A stretch of 64,000 bases of DNA from Ilyomonas sp965277535 (GTDB taxonomy: Bacteria > Bacteroidota > Bacteroidia > Chitinophagales > Chitinophagaceae), in the NCBI GenBank assembly GCA_965277535.1, contig OZ255825.1, positions 1,798,001-1,862,000 of the forward strand. The letters are read 5' to 3'. The position numbers and the translations under genes are program-made. Below are positions 24,649-33,539 of the stretch, in pieces (within the stretch, counting starts at the first letter, position 1; every line of letters starts with the position of its first letter). The notes beneath the pieces are model-generated. The model did no database searches. It saw nothing but the letters and a program-made list of their open reading frames with translations, and was not told where the DNA came from.

Positions 24649-26568
24649 TCAATCTTCTTGCTGCTTATGGCCAACTCTTTTCTTTAATTCGCTTAAAGGC
24701 ATAGCAATCATTCTTCCCATGGGTTTATCGCCACGATAAGTAATTACTTTCAGCATTACGGCTTCTTTCGGCACCGTTAAAGGCCCGGTATATTTTGGAT
24801 AGAAATTATCAGGAAACGAATTATCGAAGCTGTAATGAATATCAAGATCATTGGCTTCTGTTGTTAATGTGATGTGCATGGTACCGTCTTTTGTAGTATC
24901 GGCTGCAAAAGACGGATCAAACATAGCCGGTGAATATTTTATTTGTGCTTCATCAAAACGAGGAAACTGATGCTCTACTCTATCAGAAAAGGCACTCCAG
25001 TTCTTGTCCCTCTTTTGCGACCAAACGCTTTCTGCCGTTGCCATTGCACGAGGCCAGATCATGTATTCAAGATGGCGCGTGTTATACACTTGTTCTGTCC
25101 AAAGATTGGCTTGTCCGCCTTTAATATATTTTGCATCTACACCATCGGGAACAGGTTCAAATTCATACGCTTTTTTTAACCGTAAAGTGGCGTAAATATG
25201 AGGCTCAATAATGGGATCGCCCTGCATATAATCGAGATAAGCAAACGTGGTTGGGCTCATTACTACATCGTGGTTTTGTTTTGCCGCTTCTATACCGCCT
25301 TGTATGCCGCGCCAGCTCATCACCGCAGCACCGGGTGCCAGTCCTCCTTGTAAAATCTCATCCCAACCCATAAATTTCTTTCCTTTCGATTCTACAATTT
25401 TTTCCAGTCTTTTTTCAAAATAGCTTTGTACTTCATCTTCGTTTTTCAGGTTTTGTTTTTGCATCAAAGCTTTTACACTGTCGCTTTTTTCCCAAAAATT
25501 TTTAGGGCATTCATCGCCGCCCATGTGTATGTATTCAAACGGAAACAACTGCGCCACTTCGGTAAGCACTTTGTCTAAAAACACATACACTTTTTCATTC
25601 GCAGGGCAAAGTGTGTTGTCAACCAAAGCAACAGGCGGCTGGCCGTGCGACCAATCCATGATTTCTTCTCCTGAACGAACCTGATAATTTTCAGCGCCAG
25701 ATGTGCAAGACAATTCAGGATACGAAGCCACTGCTGCCAAACTATGACCCGGCACATCAATTTCAGGCAATATGTTTACAAACTTTTGTTTTGCATAAGC
25801 CACCAATTCTTTAATATCATCCTGCGTGTAAAAGCCGCCGTAATTGCGTGGTTCATCGGGTGCTGGTGGCGCAAACGTTCCAAAATAACCAACGCGTTTT
25901 ACATTGTATGCACCTTTTTTGGTAAGGTTGGGTAAGCTCTTAATTTCAATGCGCCAGCCTTCATCGTCAGTTAAGTGCATGTGCAGCAGGTTGAATTTAT
26001 ACTTTACCATGTTATCAACAAATTCTTTCACTTCTGCTTTGGTAAAAAAATGCCGCGATACATCCAGCATCAAACCCCGCCATGCAAAGCGCGGATAATC
26101 AGTAATTTCAACACACGGCACTTGCCAGTTTATGCCTTTTGCCACTGTTTTGCTTTCAATTTCTTTAGGCAGCAATTGCATTAAAGTTTGCACGCCATAA
26201 AACAAACCGGCAGCTTCGTTGGCATTAATAACAACGCCCTTTGGTATAACCGATAAAGTATAACCTTCTTTGCCCAATTGCGCATCTGTTTTGGTGTTTA
26301 AAATGAGTTGGATGGTTGAATTGGGCGCAGTTCCAACTGAAACAGCATAGCCTGTTGCAGCGCTGATTTTATTTTTTAAATAAGCTGTTACATTGTTTAC
26401 TTCTGCACTCGATGGAGCAGCAATGCTAACGCGATTTGGCAACTGGCAGTAGCCCGCTTTTGTTGTAACAGAAACCGGCTGCGGTATAATCGAAACCGCA
26501 TTTTGGGCCTGTGCAAAAAGTAAAAAAGGGACAAAACAAACAACAAGGCAAACGCAGATTTTTTTCAT
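24649..26568 (-). CDS. Beta-N-acetylhexosaminidase, GH20
   Basis: A 639-residue exported glycoside hydrolase that would remove terminal N-acetylglucosamine or galactosamine. Signal peptide MKKICVCLVVCFVPFLLFAQ; an N-terminal GH20b domain (SIIPQPVSVTTKAGYCQLP onward); the TIM-barrel domain begins about residue 150 with PRFAWRGLMLDVSRHFF and MHLTDDEGWRIEI. The catalytic Asp-Glu pair is in HMGGDECPKNFW (about D330-E331). A C-terminal chitobiase-like beta domain (SFDNSFPDNFYPKYTGPLTV) follows. The enzyme is probably periplasmic or outer-surface and acts on glycans or chitin fragments. The start at 26568 is set by the signal peptide; an in-frame upstream start at 26652 is unlikely. Confidence 0.94.
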   Translation of the reverse strand: MKKICVCLVVCFVPFLLFAQAQNAVSIIPQPVSVTTKAGYCQLPNRVSIAAPSSAEVNNVTAYLKNKISAATGYAVSVGTAPNSTIQLILNTKTDAQLGKEGYTLSVIPKGVVINANEAAGLFYGVQTLMQLLPKEIESKTVAKGINWQVPCVEITDYPRFAWRGLMLDVSRHFFTKAEVKEFVDNMVKYKFNLLHMHLTDDEGWRIEIKSLPNLTKKGAYNVKRVGYFGTFAPPAPDEPRNYGGFYTQDDIKELVAYAKQKFVNILPEIDVPGHSLAAVASYPELSCTSGAENYQVRSGEEIMDWSHGQPPVALVDNTLCPANEKVYVFLDKVLTEVAQLFPFEYIHMGGDECPKNFWEKSDSVKALMQKQNLKNEDEVQSYFEKRLEKIVESKGKKFMGWDEILQGGLAPGAAVMSWRGIQGGIEAAKQNHDVVMSPTTFAYLDYMQGDPIIEPHIYATLRLKKAYEFEPVPDGVDAKYIKGGQANLWTEQVYNTRHLEYMIWPRAMATAESVWSQKRDKNWSAFSDRVEHQFPRFDEAQIKYSPAMFDPSFAADTTKDGTMHITLTTEANDLDIHYSFDNSFPDNFYPKYTGPLTVPKEAVMLKVITYRGDKPMGRMIAMPLSELKKRVGHKQQED

Positions 26569-27068
26569 AGTAAATGTTTCTTGACAAGAATGACTGGAAG
26601 CCAAATTAGTAACAACGGACAAACTTTTTGTCAATCCTTTTTCAAAAAGCAATACAGGAGGAGCATTTGTTTAAAAATTACCAGCTTTATGAATTGGCGG
26701 TAACCGTCTTGTAATCTTTTTTTTGCCAAAAACAAAACGTCGCATTTTCTTATTTTAAAACTAAAATTTCCAAGAATGAAACCAAATTATAAACTATTAC
26801 ATTTATAATCCATTTGTAATAAATCATAATAGCGTGTGGCACTTCGCTTGCCATTAAGTACGCGATATTGGATTCCGGGCGAGTATGTCTATACTCTGCC
26901 TTACTTTTTAAAATCAATAATCTTATATCACAACGCTCGAGGGGTCGCAACCAAAAACTTTCATTTTCTTATTTGTTTTTTATTTTTTGTTGTACTATGA
27001 AATTGGGTTGCTAACCTTTTTTCTTTATCAAAATGATATTGAATGTAGAAACGATTCAAAACAAAATA
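26569..27068. other. Gene-poor 500-bp gap with a repeat remnant
   Basis: This AT-rich gap holds one open minus frame (26750-26950) whose middle reads EYRHTRPESNIAYLMASEVP, a phrase that looks repeat-derived, around CGGGCGAGTATGTCTATACTC-type sequence at about 26877-26898. It also contains GTAATAAATC-type AT runs. Nothing else was recognised; the frame is not called as a gene. Confidence 0.4.
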
Positions 27069-27572
27069 TTACCTGTCGTTTTCTTCAAGTTCGTTCATCA
27101 AATCATTCAAATCAAGACTTTCCGTGTACATAATTATAGAACCATCGGGCTCATATTTCCATCGCTCCACTGGCCTATCCCAATACAATTCTACACCGTT
27201 ATTATCCGGATCATTAAGATAAATGGCTTCCGATACGCCATGATCGCTTGCACCGGTTATCGGGTAATTCGCCTTTACCAAACGATTGAAGACAACAGCC
27301 AGATCTTTCCGCCGGGGATATAAAATGGCTGTATGAAACAACCCTGTGCCACGCACAGGCGCAGGAGGCATATCTTTACTGTACCATGTGTTTAAACCGA
27401 TGTGGTGGTGGTAGCCGCCGGCAGAAAGAAACGCTGCCTGCGTACCATAAAGGGCTGTTACCTGAAACCCTAATAAATCTCTGTAAAAAGATAATGCCCG
27501 ATCCAGGTTAGCAACTTTTAAATGCACATGCCCGATGCGGGTTTGCGCAGGAACAATGTAATTTTCATCCAC
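27069..27572 (-). CDS. VOC-family metal-dependent dioxygenase/glyoxalase-like protein
   Basis: A 167-residue vicinal-oxygen-chelate protein with two beta-alpha-beta-beta-beta modules. Metal ligand candidates are the H of RIGHVHLKVANLDRALSFY, the H of GTGLFHTAILYPRR and the E of DPDNNGVELYWDRP; the HHHIGLNTW motif is typical of the CatE / catechol-2,3-dioxygenase-like group. It could be an extradiol dioxygenase or a resistance-type VOC protein; the substrate is unknown. It lies 30 bp downstream of comEC on the same strand and is probably cotranscribed with it, though no functional tie is evident. Confidence 0.88.
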   Translation of the reverse strand: MDENYIVPAQTRIGHVHLKVANLDRALSFYRDLLGFQVTALYGTQAAFLSAGGYHHHIGLNTWYSKDMPPAPVRGTGLFHTAILYPRRKDLAVVFNRLVKANYPITGASDHGVSEAIYLNDPDNNGVELYWDRPVERWKYEPDGSIIMYTESLDLNDLMNELEENDR

Positions 27573-27602
27573 TGGTTGGTTTTATAACAAAGTTAAGCGC
27601 AT

Positions 27603-29696
27603 TTATAAATTCATTACCAAAGCACCATTTTGCGAGATAGAATGAAAGCGGACATGGAAGCTATCACAATCTTGTTTCCATTTCTTTACAGTCCACAGTG
27701 GTATGCTGTTGTCTGCAACAATCAATGAACAATCAAACGCTTTTTGCAAATCGCTTATTAACAGCTTAACGCCTTTGGTAATGATAATAATATCGGCCTT
27801 TCTTTTATTGCCAGAGTCTAATATTGAAAAAGGTTTTGAAACAATGAGAATTGTTTTATTGGATGATTGAATGGCCCAATTTTTATCAAAAGACAGGGGC
27901 TGGCTGAACTCATTTTTCACTCTCAATGCAATTTGGGCCGGCTTCAGGTAAAAGTTATTTGCATCGGCATCGTTTTGCAATAAACTATCGTAAAAACAAA
28001 CCTTGTTTTTTCCCGAAACAACGTCAATGGCAGTGTGTTGGCTGATGTTATAAACAATCAGTTTGTGTTGATGAGCCGCTCTCCAAACATCAACTGAAAT
28101 GCAAATTATAAATACAAAAAACAAGGACAAAGCGTACGTCAAAAAGCGCGGCAACATGTACAATAGCCAAACCGCAAGCAACACAATAATGATGTATAAA
28201 AGCGCCGCTTGCACTACATCTACTTTTATATTTGACAGCAAAGAAAACGGTAGCTTCTCAGTACGTTCAATGATGCTGTTCATCAACCATAATAACGCTC
28301 CGGTTGCCTTGCCCACCCACATAGCAAGTAGTGAAAATTTGCCGATAGCAACCAACAGGACAGTAACGAATAAAATGATTTCGGACAGGGGAATGACTAA
28401 TAAATTATTGAACAAAAACAAAAGTGGAAACTGATGAAAATAATACAAAACAAGGGGCAATGTAAGAATTTGCGCAGCAATGTTTACGCAGCTTAATTGC
28501 CATAATTTATTGAGTAATTTGTTTTGAAAATAAAAGCAATTGTAAATGGGTTTGGTGAACAAGAGAATGCTTACTACCGCTGCGTAAGAAAGCTGAAAAC
28601 CCACATCCCACAAGAGAAACGGATTGAACACCAATAAACAAAAAGCTGAAGCCGCAAGTGTGTTGTAAATATTGGGCCTTCGGTTGATGAACATACCAAT
28701 TGCGATAAAACTAAATGTAACTGCCGACCGCAAAATAGAAGGCACCGCGCCTGCCAGTAAAGTGAACAGCCATAGCACCACAAGAGCAACAACAGGCACT
28801 GTAAAACGGTACCATTTTTTGTTTTTGAATGATGAAAAGAGAAGCAACACAAAGCCATAAATCATTCCTAAGTGCAAGCCGCTGATGGCAATAATATGCA
28901 CTACGCCGGTGTTGCTGTATGATTGCACCAACTGTTTATCTAAATCGTTTCGATAACCGATGAGTAAAGCTTCAGCAACGCCACTTTCTTTTTTGTTTGG
29001 AATAAAAGTTTGTATCGTTTTGATAACATAGCTTCTTGTTTTATTTAAAAACACTTGAAACGAAGAAACCTGTTGCTGCTGTACTATTTTGTATTCGTTA
29101 CTTTTTAAATACAGCTGCGCCGTGATACCTTGAAAAAGGAGAAAACGCGGATAATCAAAAGCAGCAGGATTTCCGGTACTCTTAATTGTTTGCAAGGGCT
29201 TGGTGAAAAGGAACTGACAACCGAATGAAAGAAGAGGATTGCTGTTCTGTTTATCAAAATAAACAATGATGGTTCCTGTAGCAGGTAAATATTTTTGCTT
29301 ATGATAAACCGCCGTTACTGTTGCTGCCGTTTTGTATGTTTTATTTTTGACAGTCAAAGTTTCACTTACCGTTGCCATAACTGCATCGCCATCCTGATAA
29401 ACATTGGTATAGTGATGTGTTTGGGTGTATGGATTTTTGATAAAACAAAGAATGCCTCCGCAAATGGTTATTAGCAACAAAAGCAAAACACCGCGCAGCC
29501 ACTGCAATTTGAATTGCTGATAGGAATGCAATAGAAAGAAAAGGCAAAAGCAACTAATAGCGATACTAAAACTGATAAACCAAACTGTTATTGAAATGTC
29601 GGCATACCATTGCAACACAATGCCTATGGTTAGTGCAATCAACAATCGCACAAACGGCATTTTTTTCATCTGGATATGAAAGGGCAAAGCAGTCAT
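27603..29696 (-). CDS. comEC: ComEC/Rec2-type DNA-uptake channel protein
   Basis: A 697-residue membrane protein. The N-terminal helices and a DUF4131/OB-like domain (TYKTAATVTAVYHKQKYLPA) precede the competence domain with the signature AALLIGYRNDLDKQLVQSY and GVVHIIAISGLHLGMIYG. About ten membrane segments follow. The C-terminal region (from about 540) looks like a degenerate metallo-beta-lactamase-like domain: the HxHxDH zinc motif is absent. ComEC moves single-stranded DNA across the inner membrane during transformation. Its presence gives context to the frequent GCAAAAACAAA motif in this window. The VOC gene follows at 30 bp. Confidence 0.93.
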   Translation of the reverse strand: MTALPFHIQMKKMPFVRLLIALTIGIVLQWYADISITVWFISFSIAISCFCLFFLLHSYQQFKLQWLRGVLLLLLITICGGILCFIKNPYTQTHHYTNVYQDGDAVMATVSETLTVKNKTYKTAATVTAVYHKQKYLPATGTIIVYFDKQNSNPLLSFGCQFLFTKPLQTIKSTGNPAAFDYPRFLLFQGITAQLYLKSNEYKIVQQQQVSSFQVFLNKTRSYVIKTIQTFIPNKKESGVAEALLIGYRNDLDKQLVQSYSNTGVVHIIAISGLHLGMIYGFVLLLFSSFKNKKWYRFTVPVVALVVLWLFTLLAGAVPSILRSAVTFSFIAIGMFINRRPNIYNTLAASAFCLLVFNPFLLWDVGFQLSYAAVVSILLFTKPIYNCFYFQNKLLNKLWQLSCVNIAAQILTLPLVLYYFHQFPLLFLFNNLLVIPLSEIILFVTVLLVAIGKFSLLAMWVGKATGALLWLMNSIIERTEKLPFSLLSNIKVDVVQAALLYIIIVLLAVWLLYMLPRFLTYALSLFFVFIICISVDVWRAAHQHKLIVYNISQHTAIDVVSGKNKVCFYDSLLQNDADANNFYLKPAQIALRVKNEFSQPLSFDKNWAIQSSNKTILIVSKPFSILDSGNKRKADIIIITKGVKLLISDLQKAFDCSLIVADNSIPLWTVKKWKQDCDSFHVRFHSISQNGALVMNL

Positions 29697-29780
29697 CGTT
29701 TTGGTTGTGTGCAGTAAGAGCCAATTATTAGTTCATTGCTCAAAAATTGCCTGGCAATAGCAAGTTAAAATACTACAAAA

Positions 29781-29808
29781 AGAGGAGAAGACTTTTTATT
29801 TCTCCTCT
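29781..29808 (-). terminator. Terminator hairpin after pyrH
   Basis: AGAGGAGAA at 29781-29789 pairs with TTCTCCTCT at 29800-29808. On the minus strand a TTTT run follows immediately, as expected for a terminator of pyrH, 30 bases beyond its stop. Confidence 0.7.
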
Positions 29809-29838
29809 CTTCTTTTTTATCAATATTATCCGGGTTTC

Positions 29839-30558
29839 TTACGACACCAATGTGCCCACATTCATACCCAATACCACTTCCAATAAATTTCCCGGCTTGT
29901 TCATGTCGAACACAATAATGGGCAAACTGTTTTCCATGCAAAGGGTAAATGCCGTCATGTCCATCACTTTTAAATTGCGGCCTATGCACTCGTGGTACGT
30001 AATTTTTTCGTAGCGGGTAGCAGTTAAATCTTTTTCAGGGTCGGCGGTGTAAATGCCATCTACCCGGGTGCCTTTTAGAATGACGTCGGCTTTAATTTCA
30101 ATGGCGCGAAGAGAGCCGGCAGTGTCGGTTGTAAAATAGGGATTGCCAGTGCCCGCACCGAAAATTACCACTCTTCCTTTCTCCAAATGGCGTATGGCTT
30201 TTCGGCGAATGTAAGGCTCGGCAACCTGCTCCATTTTAATAGCACTTTGCAACCTTGTATAAACACCAATTTTTTCAAGCATTGCCTGCATTGCCATACC
30301 GTTGATCATGGTGGCTAACATGCCCATATAATCGCCCTGCGCACGCTCAATGCCGCTTTCGGCTTCGTTGGTGCCCCGGTAAATATTGCCGCCGCCAATT
30401 ACAATGGCTACCTGAACACCAAGGTCGGTTACTCTTTTGATATCGTTGGCATATTGCTCAATGATGGCAGAAGAAAAGGGTTCGAAGAGATTGGGTTTGT
30501 TGCCCAAAAAAGATTCGCCGGATAATTTTAAAACGATGCGTTTGTATTTTGGAAGCAT
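29839..30558 (-). CDS. pyrH: Uridylate kinase
   Basis: A 239-residue hexameric amino-acid-kinase-family enzyme that phosphorylates UMP to UDP with ATP in pyrimidine synthesis. It starts YKRIVLKLSGESFLG with the Lys and the GE loop, and contains VQVAIVIGGGNIYRG, ERAQGDYMGMLATMINGMAM, VIFGAGTGNPYFTTDTAGSLRA and the C-terminal ADPEKDLTATRYEKITY, all family hallmarks. The start at 30558 (MLPKYKR) is preferred over one 16 codons upstream. frr or tsf, frequent neighbours, are not next to it. The upstream 300 bp contain direct CAAGCTTCAAG-type repeats and a CCTGCC palindrome. Confidence 0.97.
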   Translation of the reverse strand: MLPKYKRIVLKLSGESFLGNKPNLFEPFSSAIIEQYANDIKRVTDLGVQVAIVIGGGNIYRGTNEAESGIERAQGDYMGMLATMINGMAMQAMLEKIGVYTRLQSAIKMEQVAEPYIRRKAIRHLEKGRVVIFGAGTGNPYFTTDTAGSLRAIEIKADVILKGTRVDGIYTADPEKDLTATRYEKITYHECIGRNLKVMDMTAFTLCMENSLPIIVFDMNKPGNLLEVVLGMNVGTLVS

Positions 30559-30712
30559 GTGAAAGCTTTGATTTTTTGCTTGCAAATAGAGCGATTTTTT
30601 GGCCAAATGCCAAAGGGAAAATGGAGGAAGAAGTTACAAGCTTCAAGCAACAAGCTACAAGGAAGAAGTAGAGAGGATGAGAAAGAACGCAACAGCATTT
30701 ACGTGATGGCCT

Positions 30713-30730
30713 GCCTGCCTGACGGCAGGC
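30713..30730. repeat. GCCTGCC palindrome, dispersed family copy
   Basis: GCCTGCCTGACGGCAGGC, a palindrome with a 4-base centre, upstream of pyrH. Related copies lie at 11116-11137 and 46049-46070. Confidence 0.7.
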
Positions 30731-30856
30731 TTGTAACGAACAGCCTGAACCTTAGCTCAATTGATAACTGAACGATGACAGCTCCAAAAAAGGGGCAAAA
30801 ACAAACTTGTTTCAGTTATTTTGTTATATCAGTTTATACCCTGCTATCTGAATATC

Positions 30857-32116
30857 TTATTTGCTTCGGATGGCTTCCACAGGGTTCATTTTGGCGGCGG
30901 TACGCGCCGGAATGATGCCTGAAACAACGCCAAGCACTACGCAAATACTAAACGCAAGCACGATGATGTGCGGCGCAATAACTACAGGAAAAGGAAGCAC
31001 GGCACTTAACGCCAATGTAAGTAAATACACGAGCAGCAAACCAAATAGCCCGCCCATGACGCAGAGAAAAGCGCTCTCTAATAAAAACTCTGTAAGGATG
31101 GTGATACTTTTAGCACCGATGGCTTTTTTCAATCCTATCTGGCTCGTTCGTTCGCGCACGGTAACAAACATAATATTGGCTACGCCAAATGCGCCTACAA
31201 TTAATGATAAACCGGCAATTGCCCAGCCGCCCACATCAACTGAACCAAAGAAAGAACTGATTTGATTGCTAAAAGTGCTAACGTCATTTAATGCAAAATT
31301 GTCTTCGGTAGTAGGGCTTAGCTTTCGCACCTGCCGCATAATGCCTCTGAGCTCGTCTATCAGGGCAGTTGTGGGAACATTGGGTCTGCTGTTTACCAAA
31401 ATGGCAGGTTGCACAAGGTCGTGATTGTTAATATCCCAAACAGAGGCGAAATACTGGTACGAAATAATGACGCACTGGTCGTAATCGAAACCGCCAATCA
31501 TAGATGAGCCTTGCTTTTCAATTACACCTATAATCTGCACATGTCGTCCATCCATGTTCAATATTTTTCCTTCGGCCTTTTCGGCAGAACCAAAAAGAAG
31601 TTCTGCATTTTTATAACCAATGACAACTACCGGGTTGCCATGCTGAAATTCGCTTTGGTTAAAGTATCTGCCATAAGCGATATTGAAGGATTGAATCTTA
31701 TTAAAATCTTCCGATACAGCATATACGGTAACACCTGTTAACTGGCTGCTGCCATAAGAAAGCGTAACCGTAATGTTTTGATTAAAATAAGCTACGTTAT
31801 CGGCCAGTGTACTTTGTTTTTTGATGAATTTCAGCTCGTCAATGTTTGGGCTCGGCCGGTTCACAAACTTCCACCAGGGATAATCGGGACCACCTGAGTA
31901 CTCCCATTTATCAACATAAACCGTGTTGGAGCCAAACGATTTTACATCGCTTTGCAGCTTGCGCTCCATGCTGTCAACGGCAGCCAGAACACCAATGATG
32001 CAAAAGATGCCAAATGCAACCCCAAGCAGCGATAAGGCACTGCGCAGCTTGTTGTTGGCAAGCTCCTGCAGCGACATTTTAAAGCTATTCCAAACAATGC
32101 TTGCAATTCGTAGCAT
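30857..32116 (-). CDS. MacB-like ABC transporter permease, short form
   Basis: A 419-residue permease with the single-domain MacB layout: membrane helix 1 (KLRSALSLLGVAFGIFCIIGVLAAVDSM), an extracytoplasmic MacB_PCD domain of about 230 residues, then three helices of the FtsX domain (YVDVGGWAIAGLSLIVGAFGVANIMFVTV, TSQIGLKKAIGAKSITILTEF and PFPVVIAPHIIVLAFSICVVLGVVSGIIPA). TSQIGLKKAIGA is the coupling motif that touches the ATPase. It differs from the ~800-residue permeases of the array. No ATP-binding gene is adjacent, although MacB-type proteins need one. Confidence 0.92.
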   Translation of the reverse strand: MLRIASIVWNSFKMSLQELANNKLRSALSLLGVAFGIFCIIGVLAAVDSMERKLQSDVKSFGSNTVYVDKWEYSGGPDYPWWKFVNRPSPNIDELKFIKKQSTLADNVAYFNQNITVTLSYGSSQLTGVTVYAVSEDFNKIQSFNIAYGRYFNQSEFQHGNPVVVIGYKNAELLFGSAEKAEGKILNMDGRHVQIIGVIEKQGSSMIGGFDYDQCVIISYQYFASVWDINNHDLVQPAILVNSRPNVPTTALIDELRGIMRQVRKLSPTTEDNFALNDVSTFSNQISSFFGSVDVGGWAIAGLSLIVGAFGVANIMFVTVRERTSQIGLKKAIGAKSITILTEFLLESAFLCVMGGLFGLLLVYLLTLALSAVLPFPVVIAPHIIVLAFSICVVLGVVSGIIPARTAAKMNPVEAIRSK

Positions 32117-32244
32117 ACACCAAACTTATAGCAAAAAAACATTTCACCTGCAATCCGCTTTCTTTTTTATATAAATGGTAAGAAAGTTAGCTAAGGAACA
32201 AATAGAAAGGAAATCACACTATTTGGTAGAGACTAATTTTGAAA

Positions 32245-32735
32245 TTATTTCTTTTTTCTTATCCAGATGTACCCTTTATGATAGTTATCAAAGTGACCAT
32301 TTGCCCCCTGTTGAAGGCCAACAAAATTTGTTTGAATAAAAAAGGTGTCTTTATCTTTAATTAGCAAGTTTGGAAAATTAAAGCCATCAAATTCTTCGTG
32401 GTATTGATAACCTTGTCCTAATCTTAACCTCAATGGATTCATTAAAAATTCACCAGTAAAATCTCCTTCTCCTGTTGTTTCTATTCTACCATTAAAGTTT
32501 ATCTTTTTTGAAAAAAAGTTACACGACAAACAACATGACCTATTATTTTACCCTTCCCTTTTTTGTAATCACCCTTAAAATAAATATCAAAGCGCCTATG
32601 GTTATATCTACATCTCAAAAAGATAAGATACCGAAAGCATTGAATTAAATAAATAAAACCACTTACAAGAAAAGCTGCTACAATACTTTCTTCAAGCCCA
32701 TGCAAAAAATCACAAAAGGTAAATGCCATGTTCAA
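32245..32735 (-). pseudogene. Membrane-anchored hypothetical protein, frameshifted
   Basis: Two overlapping frames read as one protein. The first, 32735 to 32499, gives MNMAFTFCDFLHGLEESIVA, a membrane helix (SIVAAFLVSGFIYLIQCFRYL) and a beta-like stretch ending VVCRVTFFQKR. The second, to 32245, continues SKKINFNGRIETTGEGDFTG and ends HKGYIWIRKKK. Adding one T to the run of seven T on the coding strand (32511-32517) joins them into a protein of about 160 residues. Function is unknown. The run makes a sequencing error as likely as a real mutation. Confidence 0.7.
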
Positions 32736-32788
32736 AAATAAAAAAGCCGATTAAAACTAATCGACTTCTTTATTTTTCTTATCACTAT

Positions 32789-33415
32789 TTACGTTTTCTT
32801 ATACAATGCTGTAATGATGAACTTGCGCAGGAAGGTTTGTTTTTGCACCAATTTATAGTTGTGCAAATTGAATTGTGCTGCAACATTAGGAAGCCCAGAT
32901 GCTTCTATGTTTGCGGCAATGCGAAAGAAAGAATACATCAAAAACAAAACTGCTTTTTGCCAGTAAGAGGCCGGATGGCTTACCTGAAAATCAGTATAAA
33001 TCCAAAGCCCGTTAGTTTGTAGTTTCTGATTAAGAAGAGTGAATACTTTCCGGGCTGTTTCCTCTTTAAAATTGTCCAATAAAAATGGTGTGATGATGAC
33101 ATCGTACGGATGTTGGTTTGTAAAATCAAGAATAGATTGGTGAATGAAAGTTACTTTGTTTTTGCCCTTATTTCTTTGTTTCGCCAACGCTATCATTTTG
33201 GAAGAAACATCTACGTAATCTATCGCTAACCCTTGAGAATGAATTTTTGTGATTTCTTCCAAAAGCCAACCTGTTCCTCCGCCAACAATCAGCACTTTTG
33301 TATTGGCTGGAATGCAGTACAAAAAATAAACCTGCGCTCTTCGCAAAGCCTTACCAATAAAGAGTCCTGCAAGTGCATCGTATATAGGAGCAATAACATC
33401 GTAGCCCTGTTTCAT
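32789..33415 (-). CDS. Class I SAM-dependent methyltransferase
   Basis: A 208-residue methyltransferase with the SAM loop VLIVGGGTGWLLEEI, the acidic ribose residue in AIDYVDVSSKMI and the motif II/III region TNQHPYDVIITPFLLDNF. The start at 33415 gives MKQGYDVIAPIYD, the usual opening of this ubiquinone/menaquinone methyltransferase-like group; an upstream in-frame start at 33490 is less likely. The chain continues with an FQVSHPASYW segment and a membrane-like stretch near the C-terminus. The substrate cannot be named. It is followed by a convergent-free gap and preceded by the DUF4097 gene 124 bp upstream on the same strand. Confidence 0.88.
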   Translation of the reverse strand: MKQGYDVIAPIYDALAGLFIGKALRRAQVYFLYCIPANTKVLIVGGGTGWLLEEITKIHSQGLAIDYVDVSSKMIALAKQRNKGKNKVTFIHQSILDFTNQHPYDVIITPFLLDNFKEETARKVFTLLNQKLQTNGLWIYTDFQVSHPASYWQKAVLFLMYSFFRIAANIEASGLPNVAAQFNLHNYKLVQKQTFLRKFIITALYKKT

Positions 33416-33539
33416 CTTTCTTTTATCAAGCAAAAATGGAGCAAAACAAAAAGGGTTACACTGTAACAATATAACCCTTTGTTTTTGCACTAATTTTTAA
33501 ATTCAAAACTCGCAGCTCAAAGCTAATGACTCACAGCTT

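Noticed and set aside
26750..26950. Minus-strand frame of 66 codons in the gap after the hexosaminidase gene
   Set aside because: No ribosome site, no known family, and its best phrases look like repeat sequence. Kept only as a note on the gap.
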